Assembly: GCF_011492965.1 (NCBI RefSeq)
Contig: NZ_CP045121.1
Location: 1,736,001-1,800,000 of the forward strand
Reading direction: 5' to 3'
DNA: 64,000 nucleotides
Origin: Rubrobacter marinus
GTDB lineage: Bacteria; Actinomycetota; Rubrobacteria; Rubrobacterales; Rubrobacteraceae
Part shown: piece after piece, positions 9,701-18,006 of the stretch
How positions within the stretch are numbered: position 1 is the stretch's first letter
Layout: each line of letters opens with the position of its first letter
Translations under genes and position numbers: made by a program
The notes under the pieces: generated by a model
What the model was told of the DNA's origin: nothing
The model's input: the letters and a program-made list of their open reading frames with translations, nothing else
Database searches by the model: none

Positions 9701-10563
9701 GCGCGGGCGGCCCCCGCCGGCCGAAGATCGACGCCGAGCTCCTCGAGACCTACGCGCGGTCTTTCGCCGAACGCGGCTGGATGCCGTCCCCGAACGCGTC
9801 CGGCAGGGGGCAAGACGATAAGCGGGGGAGGCTCGGCGGCAAGGTCGCGGTCGTCACCGGGGCGTCGAGCGGCATCGGGGCCGCGGTCGCCGGCGCCCTC
9901 GCCGCCGAAGGCGCCGGCGTCGCGCTGGCGGCCCGCCGCGCGGACGCCCTGCGGGAGGTACAGGCGGGGCTCGTCGAGGGGGCCGGGAGTATCGCCGAGG
10001 CGACGGACGTCACCGACCGCGAGGGCGTCCGGGCGCTCGTCGCGCGCGCGGAGCGGGAGCTCGGGCCGGTCGACTTCCTCGTGAACTGCGCCGGCGTCAT
10101 GTACTACACGCTCATGAAGAACCTCCGCGAGGAGGAGTGGGAGGGGACCGTCGAGGTCAACTGCAAGGGGACGCTGAACTGCGTCGGCGCCGTCCTGCCC
10201 GGCATGCTCTCCCGCGGGGGCGGGCACATCGTGACGATCTCCTCGGACGCCGGGCGCAAGGTCTACCCGGGCCTCGCCGTCTACTCGGCGAGCAAGTTCT
10301 TTGTCGAGGCGCTCTCGCAGGGCTTGAGGCTGGAGACGGCGGGGACGGGCGTCAGGGTGACGACGGTCCAGCCGGGCAACGTGGACACCGGCCTCGCCTC
10401 CCTGAGCAACGACGAGGAGGCCATCCAATCCTACGGCGAGCCCACCGGTGCTCGCGTCCTCGACCCCGAAGACGTGGCGGCCTCCGTCCTCTACGCGCTC
10501 GCCCAGCCGGATCACGTCGCCGTCAACGAGATCCTCGTGCAGCCGCGCGACGAGCCAGCCTGA
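6749..10563 (+). CDS. Four-domain A-T-R-R carboxylate reductase, candidate glycine betaine reductase
   Basis: As read, the frame is broken at four places (7380-7398, G run 7513-7515, C run 9495-9499, C run 9633-9636). Adding one base at each gives one open frame of exactly 1,273 codons. Domains: adenylation (residues about 10-520) with A3 YSSGTTGKPKG at 158, A5 NLYSISETHE, A7 YRSGDRARML and A10 lysine in TGKVDRENLP; carrier protein with FFEAGGHSL, Ser near 578; thioester reductase with TGATGFLG near 662 and YGRSK; C-terminal SDR (about 1030-1272) with GASSGIG and YSASK. In the A4 region, VGCNVFFIWEML lacks the Asp that binds the alpha-amino group in amino-acid-activating domains. The same layout is known in fungal ATRR, which reduces glycine betaine to choline. 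The upstream betaine-binding protein supports that substrate. ATG at 6749 follows GAGGAG. Confidence 0.82.
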
Positions 10564-10613
10564 CGGCCCGGAAGTGCCGCATCTAGCGACCACCCCCGCC
10601 GAGATGAGGAGAA

Positions 10614-10643
10614 CACGCCCGTAGAGCTCGGTTTACGGGCGTG
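10614..10643 (+). terminator. Hairpin after the carboxylate reductase gene
   Basis: CACGCCCGTA at 10614-10623 pairs perfectly with TACGGGCGTG at 10634-10643 (10 bp, 10-nt loop), 51 bp beyond the stop codon. No T tract, so factor-dependent or processing roles are possible. Confidence 0.5.
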
Positions 10644-10777
10644 GTGAGCAGGGGCGCGTTCCAGGCGTTCGCGACCGCCCTCGAAGCGGCACGGCTCGCG
10701 GCCGGCGCGGCGGGAGGGACCGGGCCGTTGCTATACTGCGGCACGGGATCGAGGGACGCGAGGGGAAGGACTACTGC

Positions 10778-11524
10778 TTGAGGGTGGCGCTGTTCGTTCC
10801 TTGTTACGTGGATCAGATCTACCCCGGCGTGGCCGTCGCCACGGTACGGGTCTTGCGCTCCCTGGGCATCGAGGTCTCCTACCCCGAGGGCCAGACCTGC
10901 TGCGGGCAGCCGGCCTTCAACTCCGGCTTCTTCCGGGAGGCGCGCAGCGTCGCCGGCCACCTCATGGGCGTCTTCGAGAACGACCGCTCGGACTACGTCG
11001 TCTGCCCCTCCGGTTCCTGCTCCGCGATGGTCGCCCACTACTATCCCGTGCTCTTCGAGGAGCGGCGGGGGGAGAGGGAGAGGGCCGAGGCGCTCGCGGG
11101 CCGCGTGAGGGAGCTCTCGGACTTTCTGGTCAACGTGGCGGGGGCGGAGGCTTCGGACCTGGGATCTCGCTTCGAGGGGAGGGCCGTCTTCCATGCCGGA
11201 TGCCACCAGCGCCGCGAGCTCGGGGTCCTGGAGGAGCCGCGCCGCCTCCTGGGGGGCGTCGAGGGCCTGGAGCTTCTGGAGTGGGAGAACGAGGAGCTCT
11301 GCTGCGGATTCGGGGGGACGTTCTCCGTGAAGATGCCCCAGGTCTCCACCGCGATGGCCGACGAGAAGGTGAAGGCGCTGGAGGGGAGCGGGGCCGACAC
11401 CCTCGTCTCCTGCGATTCGAGCTGCCTGATGCACCTCGGCGGGCGGCTGGCGCGCAAGGGCCACGGCACGCGCGTGATGCACCTCGCCGAGGTGCTGGAC
11501 CCCGAGCACGGGAGGGTCGTTTAG
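10778..11524 (+). CDS. lutA: Lactate utilisation protein A (LutA/YkgE), Fe-S oxidoreductase
   Basis: A 248-residue protein with two CCG (DUF224) domains. The first ends in CCGQPAFNSGF and GSCSAM, the second in HAGCHQRREL, ELCCGFGGTFSVK and SCDSSCLMHLGG, the usual cysteine clusters. LutA is one of three subunits of the iron-sulfur, flavin-free L-lactate dehydrogenase that makes pyruvate. The start is the TTG at 10778, with AGGGGAAGGA upstream. A TATACT box at 10732-10737 is the likely -10 element. The stop is 2 bp from lutB, so the three genes form one operon. Confidence 0.93.
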   Translation: MRVALFVPCYVDQIYPGVAVATVRVLRSLGIEVSYPEGQTCCGQPAFNSGFFREARSVAGHLMGVFENDRSDYVVCPSGSCSAMVAHYYPVLFEERRGERERAEALAGRVRELSDFLVNVAGAEASDLGSRFEGRAVFHAGCHQRRELGVLEEPRRLLGGVEGLELLEWENEELCCGFGGTFSVKMPQVSTAMADEKVKALEGSGADTLVSCDSSCLMHLGGRLARKGHGTRVMHLAEVLDPEHGRVV

Positions 11525-11526
11525 CG

Positions 11527-12996
11527 ATGGAGACGAGGAAGCCCGCCCGCGAGCGGGATACGACGGACCGCCGCCGCGAGGGGATAGAGAGCCCCGTCGA
11601 GGGCTTCAACGAGCGCGGCGGCCGGGCGGCGAGAGACGAGGCCCTGCGCGGCGCCCTGAGGCTCTTCGCCACCAAGGTGGTGCCCGCGCGCAACGCCACC
11701 CTCGCGGCGCTCCCCGAGGCCCCCGAGCTCCGGGAGCGGGCGTACCGCATCAAAAGGGAGACGATGGCGAACCTCGACCGCTACCTCGAGGAGATGGCCG
11801 AGGCCGTCGAGGCCCGGGGAGGGAGCGTCCACTTCGCCTCCGACGGCGAGGACGTCGTCCGCTACGTCGGCGAGCTCGCCCGGCGGCGCGGGGCAAAGGT
11901 CATCGCCAAGTCCAAGAGCATGGCGACCGAGGAGATAGAGCTCAACCGCCGCCTCGAGGAGGGCTACGCCGACCTCGGGCTCGAGATCGTGGAGACCGAC
12001 CTCGGCGAGTGGATCGCCCAGCTCGCCGGCGACACGCCGTCGCACATCATCGGACCCATCCTGCACATGAACGCCGAAAGGGTCGCGGAGATCCTCTCGG
12101 AGGTCGCCGGAGAAGAGCTGCCGCCGGACGCGACGGTCCTGTCGCGCTTCGCCCGCGGGCGCCTGCGCGAGAAGTTCCTCACGGCGGACATCGGGATCAC
12201 GGGGGCGAACTTCGGCGTCGCGGAGTCCGGCACGGTCGTCACCGTCACCAACGAGGGGAACGGCCGGCTCGTCACGAGCGTCCCGCCCGTCCACGTCGTG
12301 GTGATGGGGATAGAGAAGATGATCCCGCGCTTCGAGGACCTCTCGGTGTTCACGCGGCTGCTGGCCCGGAGCGGGACGGGCCAGAAGCTCACGGTCTACA
12401 CGAACTTCGTCACGGGGCCGCGCGGGCCCGGCGAGCTCGACGGGGCTGAGGAGTTCCACCTCGTCCTGCTGGACAACGGCCGCTCGAACCTCCTGGGCAC
12501 CCCGTTCGAGGAGGCCCTCTACTGCATCCGCTGCGGCTCCTGCCTGAACGTCTGCCCGGTCTACCGCCAGACCGGCGGCCACGCCTACGGCTCGACCTAC
12601 TCCGGCCCCATAGGCGCCGTGATCACCCCGCTCCTCAAGGGCGACGAGGAGGCGAAGGACCTGCCCCACGCCTCCTCCCTCTGCGGCGCCTGCTCCGAGA
12701 CCTGCCCCGTCGGCATCCCGCTGCACGACCTCCTCCTGAAGCTCCGCAACCGCCAGGTCGAGGAGGGCATGGCGGGGAAGACCCAGACCGCGGCCTTCAA
12801 GGTCTTCGAGAACACGATGAAGAGCCCCGCCCTCTACAACATCTCCGGCAAGCTCGGCCGCGCCGCCCAGAGGCCGCTGGTCAGGGAGGGCACCGTCCGG
12901 CCCGTCCCCGGACCCTTACGCGGCTGGACGGGCTCCCGGGAACTGCCCCCGCTCGCGCCGAAGCCCTTCCGCGAGCTCTGGAGAGGGGGGATCTAG
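11527..12996 (+). CDS. lutB: Lactate utilisation protein B (LutB/YkgF), 4Fe-4S ferredoxin protein
   Basis: A 489-residue LutB protein. The N-terminal two thirds is the LUD (DUF162) domain with KSKSMATEEIELN and GITGANFGVAESG. The C-terminal third holds two 4Fe-4S motifs: CIRCGSCLNVCPVY and CGACSETCPVGI. It passes electrons from lactate oxidation. ATG at 11527, 2 bp after lutA. LutC follows after 3 bp. The C-terminal tail after residue 440 (RPVPGPLRGWTGSRELPPLAPK) is the expected LutB extension. Confidence 0.94.
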   Translation: METRKPARERDTTDRRREGIESPVEGFNERGGRAARDEALRGALRLFATKVVPARNATLAALPEAPELRERAYRIKRETMANLDRYLEEMAEAVEARGGSVHFASDGEDVVRYVGELARRRGAKVIAKSKSMATEEIELNRRLEEGYADLGLEIVETDLGEWIAQLAGDTPSHIIGPILHMNAERVAEILSEVAGEELPPDATVLSRFARGRLREKFLTADIGITGANFGVAESGTVVTVTNEGNGRLVTSVPPVHVVVMGIEKMIPRFEDLSVFTRLLARSGTGQKLTVYTNFVTGPRGPGELDGAEEFHLVLLDNGRSNLLGTPFEEALYCIRCGSCLNVCPVYRQTGGHAYGSTYSGPIGAVITPLLKGDEEAKDLPHASSLCGACSETCPVGIPLHDLLLKLRNRQVEEGMAGKTQTAAFKVFENTMKSPALYNISGKLGRAAQRPLVREGTVRPVPGPLRGWTGSRELPPLAPKPFRELWRGGI

Positions 12997-12999
12997 CCC

Positions 13000-13659
13000 G
13001 TGGCAGACCGCGCCCGGTTTCTCGAGAACGTCCGCCACAGGACGCGCACCGGCCGCTACAAGCCCACCCGCGCCCCGGACTCCGTGTGGACCCCGAAGGG
13101 CGCCCCCGTCCCCGACCCCATAGCGGACCCCGTCGCCCGCTTTCTGGAGGAGCTCGGCGCCGTCGGCGGCCACGGCGCGCGCGTCCAGAGCCTGGACGAG
13201 GCCCGGGATCACGTCGTCTCGCTCGCCCGCGAGCGCGGGGCGGGGGCCCTGGTGCGCTGGGACGACGAGGAGCTGGCGGGGTTCGACGCGCCGCTCGCGG
13301 GGGCGGGCGTGGAGGTCGCGATCTGGCGGGACCTCGAGGACTTCAGGGCGGTTGCGGGGTTGGCGGACGTCGGCCTCTCGACCGCTTCGTGGGCGATCGC
13401 CGAGACCGGCAGCCTCGTGCTGGAGAGCGGCCCCGGACGCGGACGCAGCGTGACCCTCCTGCCGCCGACCTACGTGGCGGTGCTGAGGGCCGAGCGCGTC
13501 CTGGGCACGGTCGCCGAGGCCGTAGGCAAGTACGCCGGGGGGAGGCTCCCCGCGAACGTCTGCTTCCACACGGGCCCGAGCCGCTCCGGGGACATCGAGA
13601 TGTCGCTCGTGACCGGGATGCACGGGCCCGGGGACGTCCACGTCGTCGTGGTGGGGTAG
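13000..13659 (+). CDS. lutC: Lactate utilisation protein C (LutC/YkgG)
   Basis: A 219-residue LUD-domain protein with GLSTASWAIAETGSLVLESG and HTGPSRSGDIEMSLVTGMHGPG, the LutC signature. It completes the LutABC complex for L-lactate to pyruvate. GTG start at 13000 with GAGAGGGGGG upstream. The aldolase gene begins 7 bp after its stop, so it is probably co-transcribed. Confidence 0.93.
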   Translation: MADRARFLENVRHRTRTGRYKPTRAPDSVWTPKGAPVPDPIADPVARFLEELGAVGGHGARVQSLDEARDHVVSLARERGAGALVRWDDEELAGFDAPLAGAGVEVAIWRDLEDFRAVAGLADVGLSTASWAIAETGSLVLESGPGRGRSVTLLPPTYVAVLRAERVLGTVAEAVGKYAGGRLPANVCFHTGPSRSGDIEMSLVTGMHGPGDVHVVVVG

Positions 13660-13666
13660 GGGAGCC

Positions 13667-14446
13667 GTGGCGAACTCCCTACGACAAGCATGGTCCGAGG
13701 GGCGCCCGGCGTTCGGGATGTGGATCATGATGCCGGGCCCCGCCTTCGGCGTCGAGCTCGTCTCCGCCGCGCGCCCGGACTACGTGTGCATCGACTGCCA
13801 GCACGGGCTGGCGGACCTCGGGGCGCTGGTCCCGATGCTCGCGGCGGCGGAGGCCGCGGGCTCCACCCCGCTCGTCCGCGTGCCCCGCAACGACCCCGCC
13901 GACATCGGCAGGGTCCTCGACGCCGGGGCGCGGGGCATCGTCGTCCCGCTCGTCAACGACGCCTCGGAGGCCGCCCGCGCCGCCCGGGCCTGCCGCTACC
14001 CGCCGGAGGGCGACCGCTCCTACGGCCCGGCCCGGGCCTCGGTCGTGCTCGGCACCACGGACCCGCGCGCCCTGAGCCGGGAGGTCGTGTGCCTCGTCAT
14101 GGTCGAGAAGCGGGAGGGCCTGGAGAACGTGGAGGAGATCGCCGCCACGGACGGCGTCGACGGCATCTACGTCGGCCCCGCGGACCTCGCCCTCTCGCTC
14201 GGCCTCGCCCCGACCCTCGACGTCGTCGAGCCGGCGCACGCCGAGGCCGTCGCGAGGGTAAAGGACGCGTGCAAGAACCGGGGCATCGCCGCCGGCATCC
14301 ACACCGCCTCCGCCGAGGTCTCCAGGAGGCACGCCAGAGCCGGCTTCGACATGATCACCGCCGGCACCGACTCCACGCTCCTGGCCGAGGCCGCCCGCGC
14401 GCGGCTGGACGCGGTCCGCGGCGAGAGCGCGCCCACGGAGGGCTGA
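13667..14446 (+). CDS. HpcH/HpaI-family class II pyruvate aldolase
   Basis: A 259-residue HpcH/HpaI aldolase. The metal and pyruvate-binding residues of the family can be traced: histidine in IDCQHG, VRVPRND, glutamate in VMVEKREG and GPADLALSLG. In most relatives the first motif is D-x-E-H; here Gln replaces Glu. Members cleave 2-keto-3-deoxy sugar acids or 4-hydroxy-2-oxo acids to pyruvate and an aldehyde. Lying in the lutABC operon, it may release lactaldehyde that ends up as lactate for LutABC, as in the L-rhamnose or L-fucose 2-keto-3-deoxy routes (inference). GTG start at 13667 after GGGGAGCC. Confidence 0.88.
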   Translation: MANSLRQAWSEGRPAFGMWIMMPGPAFGVELVSAARPDYVCIDCQHGLADLGALVPMLAAAEAAGSTPLVRVPRNDPADIGRVLDAGARGIVVPLVNDASEAARAARACRYPPEGDRSYGPARASVVLGTTDPRALSREVVCLVMVEKREGLENVEEIAATDGVDGIYVGPADLALSLGLAPTLDVVEPAHAEAVARVKDACKNRGIAAGIHTASAEVSRRHARAGFDMITAGTDSTLLAEAARARLDAVRGESAPTEG

Positions 14447-14510
14447 CGGCGGGTCGGCCATACGCCCGACGGGCGCGGCCGTCCGCCGCACGGCCGCGCC
14501 GGTAGCCGTC

Positions 14511-14516
14511 TAGAAT
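14511..14516 (+). promoter_or_regulatory. -10 element of a leaderless promoter (cupin gene)
   Basis: TAGAAT lies 6 nt before the ATG at 14523, so transcription would start at or next to the start codon. No ribosome site is present. Confidence 0.55.
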
Positions 14517-14522
14517 CCCCGC

Positions 14523-14879
14523 ATGCGCGAAGCGGACCCGGTCGACCTCCACGAGAGCCTCGCGGCGGGCTCCGGCGCCGGCGCGGTCTGGACCCTCGAG
14601 GGGAGCAGGGACCTCAACGCCAACCTCGTACGATTCCCGGCGGGAGGGGGCGTGGACGAGCACGTGAACGAGGAGGTGGACGTGCTCGTCGTCGGCGTCG
14701 CGGGGGTGGGCCGCGTCGCGGTGGACGGCCGCGCCTTCCCTCTGCGTTCGGGGGTCGTCGTCTTCGTCCCCAGAGGGGCCCGCCGCTCGACGAGAAGCGA
14801 GTCCGCGGACTTCGCCTACCTCACCGTGCATCGTCGCCGGGGGCCGCTCAGGGTCGCCGGGACGGACGGCGACCCTTGA
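14523..14879 (+). CDS. Small cupin-domain protein
   Basis: A 118-residue single-domain cupin. The first motif is seen as GGGVDEHVNEEVDVLVVGVAG and the second as FPLRSGVVVFVPRGARR. Only one clear histidine and two acids occur in motif 1, so metal binding is uncertain. Such proteins bind small molecules or sugars or act as simple enzymes. The promoter looks leaderless (TAGAAT 6 nt upstream). No specific function can be given. Confidence 0.8.
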   Translation: MREADPVDLHESLAAGSGAGAVWTLEGSRDLNANLVRFPAGGGVDEHVNEEVDVLVVGVAGVGRVAVDGRAFPLRSGVVVFVPRGARRSTRSESADFAYLTVHRRRGPLRVAGTDGDP

Positions 14880-14964
14880 ACCTTCTGCCGCAGGAGGCGC
14901 CCTGCGCGGAAGCGCCGGAGCTTGCGCCCGCGTTCGGCCTGGTCCATGCAAAGGAGAGCTCTTC

Positions 14965-15591
14965 TTGAAGACCATCTTGTGCTACGGCGACTCGAACACC
15001 TGGGGCTACGACCCCGCGACGGGGGAGCGCTTCGGTCCGGGCGCACGCTGGCCCGGGGTGCTCGCCCGGGAGCTCGGCGACGGGTACGCGGTGATCGAGG
15101 AGGGCCTGAACGGGCGGACCACGGTCTGGGACGACCCCATAGACCCCCACAGAAACGGGCGCGAGTACCTCGTCCCCTGCCTGGAGTCGCACGCGCCCCT
15201 GGACCTCGTCGCGATCGCGCTCGGCGTGAACGACCTCAAGGCGCGCCTCGCCCTCTCGGCCTCGGACATAGCGGACGGCGCGGGCGCGCTGGTCGAGACC
15301 GCCCAGAAGAGCGCCACCGGCCCGGACGGGGGCCCGCCCGCGGTCCTCCTCGTGGCCCCGCCCCCGGTCGGCGACCTCGGCGAGGCCGACGAGATGTTCG
15401 AAGGCGCCCTGGAGAAGTCTCGACGCTTCTCCCTTCACTACCGGCGAGTCGCCGACAAGTACGGGTGCGGCCTCCTCGACCTCGCCGGCATCGTCTCCGC
15501 CAGCGCCCTCGACGGCGTCCACTTCGAGGCGAGCGAGCACGCGAAGATCGGGCGCGAGGCCGCATCCAGGGTGAAGGACCTGCTCCGCTAG
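14965..15591 (+). CDS. SGNH-family hydrolase (GDSL esterase/lipase)
   Basis: A 208-residue SGNH hydrolase with block I CYGDSNTWGYDP (Ser nucleophile near residue 9), block II Gly in EEGLNGRTT, block III GVNDLKARL and block V DGVHFEASEHAKIG with catalytic Asp and His. It is close to the arylesterase/carbohydrate acetylesterase branch (GDSNTWG type). No signal peptide, so cytoplasmic. Start TTG at 14965 after AAGGAGAG. Neighbours do not define a substrate. Confidence 0.88.
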   Translation: MKTILCYGDSNTWGYDPATGERFGPGARWPGVLARELGDGYAVIEEGLNGRTTVWDDPIDPHRNGREYLVPCLESHAPLDLVAIALGVNDLKARLALSASDIADGAGALVETAQKSATGPDGGPPAVLLVAPPPVGDLGEADEMFEGALEKSRRFSLHYRRVADKYGCGLLDLAGIVSASALDGVHFEASEHAKIGREAASRVKDLLR

Positions 15592-15633
15592 CGGAGCACC
15601 CGCCACGTCCGCGCGGCACCCGTCCCGCTCTCC

Positions 15634-15639
15634 TATAAT
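15634..15639 (+). promoter_or_regulatory. -10 element of a near-leaderless promoter
   Basis: TATAAT ends 9 nt before the ATG at 15649, leaving a leader of about 0-3 nt for the alpha/beta-hydrolase gene. Confidence 0.6.
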
Positions 15640-15648
15640 GCCTGCCCT

Positions 15649-16539
15649 ATGGCGAACGGGAGCTTCTGGAAGAGCGGCAGGGTACCGGGGGAGGTGGAGC
15701 TGGCGTACGGCCGCGTGGGGGAGGGGGCGAACCCCATCCTCGCCCTGCACGGCATCACCGCCCAGCACCGGGCCTACAACGCGGTCGCGCGCCGCCTCGC
15801 GCACCCCGACGGCATGGTCGCGCTCGACCTGCGCGGGCGCGGCGACTCCGAGAAGCCTCCCCCCGGCAACTACGGCCTCGACGCGCACGTGGGGGACGTC
15901 GTCCGCGCCCTCGACCACCTCGGGGTGGAGCGCGGCATCCTCTGCGGCCACTCCATGGGCGCCTTCGTGGCCCTCAGGGTAGCGCTGCTCCACCCCGACC
16001 GCGTCTCGGCCCTCGCCCTCCTCGACGGCGGCTGGCCGCGCCCGGAGGAAGAGCCGGACGAGGCCGACGCCGCGGCGATACAGGAGGGCCTCGAACGAGC
16101 CTTCCGGCGCCTGGACATGGTCTTCGAGACGCCGGAGGACTACCTGAACTTCTGGTTCCCGAACCAGAACCTCACCTACGACGACCTCCCGCCGGACCTG
16201 GCCGACTACTACCGCTACGACCTGCAAGGGGTAGAGGGCGGCTACCAGCCCAAAGCCTCTATCGACGCCGCGCGCGAGGACTCGGACTCCGTCTCCTCCG
16301 GGGCTCCGACGCTCGAAGAGATGAAGAACATTACGCATCCGGTCTCCCTGGTGCGAGCCGCCGAGGGCTTCTTTCCGGGGACCGCGCCGCTCATCTCCGA
16401 CGAGACCCGGGACGCCATGCTCGGGGCATTGAATATCCGCTCGGAGACCGTCGTGCCCGGCACGACGCACTACACGATGATGTTCGAGCCTTCCGCCACC
16501 ACGACCGCGGGCTTTCTGGACTCCCGGGCGGGCTCATGA
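15649..16539 (+). CDS. Alpha/beta-fold hydrolase
   Basis: A 296-residue hydrolase with oxyanion motif LHGITAQHRAY, nucleophile elbow GHSMGA (Ser near residue 104), an acid after strand 6 and catalytic His in PGTTHYTMMF. A cap of about 90 residues rich in Asp/Glu/Tyr separates the core parts. It resembles C-C hydrolases, haloperoxidases and epoxide hydrolases; the substrate cannot be told. The start lies just after a TATAAT box, so translation is probably leaderless. A strong hairpin follows the gene. Confidence 0.87.
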   Translation: MANGSFWKSGRVPGEVELAYGRVGEGANPILALHGITAQHRAYNAVARRLAHPDGMVALDLRGRGDSEKPPPGNYGLDAHVGDVVRALDHLGVERGILCGHSMGAFVALRVALLHPDRVSALALLDGGWPRPEEEPDEADAAAIQEGLERAFRRLDMVFETPEDYLNFWFPNQNLTYDDLPPDLADYYRYDLQGVEGGYQPKASIDAAREDSDSVSSGAPTLEEMKNITHPVSLVRAAEGFFPGTAPLISDETRDAMLGALNIRSETVVPGTTHYTMMFEPSATTTAGFLDSRAGS

Positions 16540-16606
16540 GGTAGGGCACGCGGACTTTTGGTCAGCCCGGGATGACTCGACTGCAATGCATGGTATAATG
16601 CAGACT

Positions 16607-16640
16607 TCGGGAACCTCTCCGGGCGGGGGGAGGTTCCCGA
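16607..16640. terminator. Perfect 11-bp hairpin between convergent genes, likely bidirectional terminator
   Basis: TCGGGAACCTC at 16607-16617 pairs with GAGGTTCCCGA at 16630-16640, loop 12 nt. It sits between the alpha/beta-hydrolase gene (plus) and a small gene on the minus strand. A TATAAT at 16594-16599 lies directly before it on the plus strand, so a very short transcript is another possibility. Confidence 0.6.
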
Positions 16641-16667
16641 CTTACGTTCCGGGGCGTCGCCCTTACG

Positions 16668-16994
16668 TTACTGCTGGTCCTTCGGGCGCGTGACCTCTTC
16701 GCAGACCACGTAGTGCACCCTGTCGGCGGGGATGAGCCACTGCCTGCTCGCCTGGGAGGTGATGCGCAGGGGCTGGTTGTTCTGCAGCGAGTTGGAGATG
16801 TCCACGAGGGCGCTCTCGGCGTCCTGCTGGTTCTCGTAGACGCCGTACCTCATCCTCGGGAGGGAGTACCCGACCGTGGAGCCCGTGTGCGCGCCGGGGG
16901 CCTCGTCGCGGCCGGCGGAGGCCCATTCCTCTTCCCTGTCCTGCTGCGGGTGCTTGCCGGGATCGACGAGCCAGACGATTACGCTGTATGCCAC
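16668..16994 (-). CDS. Hypothetical protein, 108 residues
   Basis: Not recognised. I chose the GTG at 16994 because AGGAGGA lies 7 nt upstream; an earlier start at 17015 would lack a site. The first residues (VAYSVIVWLVD) are hydrophobic but too short for a clear membrane span. A charged middle is followed by a compact C-terminal part (MRYGVYENQQDAESALVDI up to HYVVCEEVTRP) that could be a small alpha/beta fold. Terminated by the hairpin at 16607-16640. Confidence 0.6.
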   Translation of the reverse strand: MAYSVIVWLVDPGKHPQQDREEEWASAGRDEAPGAHTGSTVGYSLPRMRYGVYENQQDAESALVDISNSLQNNQPLRITSQASRQWLIPADRVHYVVCEEVTRPKDQQ

Positions 16995-17173
16995 GATGCT
17001 CCTCCTGTTCGCCACGTGCTTGCATAAACTACGATTGACCCGATATCTATCCCCTGCGCCGTTGGGCCATAAACGCGGGCGAACGGCCCTCCCGCCGCGT
17101 TCGTGTACGCTCGCCCATCGCGGGAGAAGAGGACCGCCCGAGGGGGAGAAGGCCGAGCTCGGGGCCCGCGGCC

Positions 17174-17905
17174 CTACCTGAGAAGGCGGTGCGCCAGCAG
17201 CCCGAGGCTCGCCAGCGCGAGGCCGACGACCGGGACGGCCACGGGGAGCACGAAGCGCCGCCGGACCTTCCCCAGAAACGACTTCGTGTCGTTAAGGTGG
17301 GGGAAGGGTCGCCCCGCGGGCTCCTCGACGCCGAGAAACTCGCAAAGGGGGCCCCAGCCCTGCTTCACGCTGTAGACGAGGAGCCTCCCGGCGGGGACGC
17401 GCTCCTTCACCTCCTCGATGTGGCGCTCGTAGACGCCGATCGCGTGCTCCCTGTCCTCGAAGCGCCCCGAGAAGGCGCCGTCCCAGATCACGCCCTCCGT
17501 CATCCGGGTGGCGTGACGGGTCTTGGGCGCGACGAGGCGCAGGAAGGAGAGGACGGGGGAGGCGTAGGGGGTCTTGGGCACCCCGTAGATGGTGTTCAGG
17601 GTGCTCTCGTACCAGCGGTCGGGGTCGCGGACCGTGAGGATCACGCGCGCCTCCGGGTACGCCTCCGCGAGCTCCTCGTAGAAGGAGGCGGCCGGCCAGT
17701 CCAGGGCCGAGCGGTAGCCCTCCAGCAGGGAGCGCCAGTCCACCGTCTCGCCCCGGGCCGCCGCGGTCCACGCCTCGACGTGCTCCGGGCTCCGCACGGA
17801 GTCTTCCATGCTGTAGCAGGGGCCGAAGCCCAGCTCCTCCAGCGCCGCCTCCAGGGAGGTCGTCCCCGTCCTCCCGAAGCCGGCCCCGATGACCCTTACG
17901 CTCAA
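17174..17905 (-). CDS. Sulfotransferase-family protein with C-terminal membrane helix
   Basis: A 243-residue protein of the compact P-loop sulfotransferase group. The 5'-phosphosulfate loop is GAGFGRTGTTSLEAAL at residues 7-22 and the 3'-phosphate site is TVRDPDRWYESTL. The last 20 residues (FVLPVAVPVVGLALASLGLLA) form a membrane span ending in basic residues, so the enzyme is probably tail-anchored at the membrane. The PAPS donor would come from the sat/cysC genes at the other end of the window. TTG start at 17905 after GGGGGC. The acceptor is unknown; a lipid or glycolipid fits the membrane anchor. Confidence 0.82.
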   Translation of the reverse strand: MSVRVIGAGFGRTGTTSLEAALEELGFGPCYSMEDSVRSPEHVEAWTAAARGETVDWRSLLEGYRSALDWPAASFYEELAEAYPEARVILTVRDPDRWYESTLNTIYGVPKTPYASPVLSFLRLVAPKTRHATRMTEGVIWDGAFSGRFEDREHAIGVYERHIEEVKERVPAGRLLVYSVKQGWGPLCEFLGVEEPAGRPFPHLNDTKSFLGKVRRRFVLPVAVPVVGLALASLGLLAHRLLR

Positions 17906-18006
17906 ACGCCCCCTAGATCCATCGCCGAAGGAGTATTTGCCGTTCTGTCGCGACCTCTAAACGCGCGGTCGACGGGAGGGGCGGCGGGGGAGGGCGGCGG
18001 GAGGGG

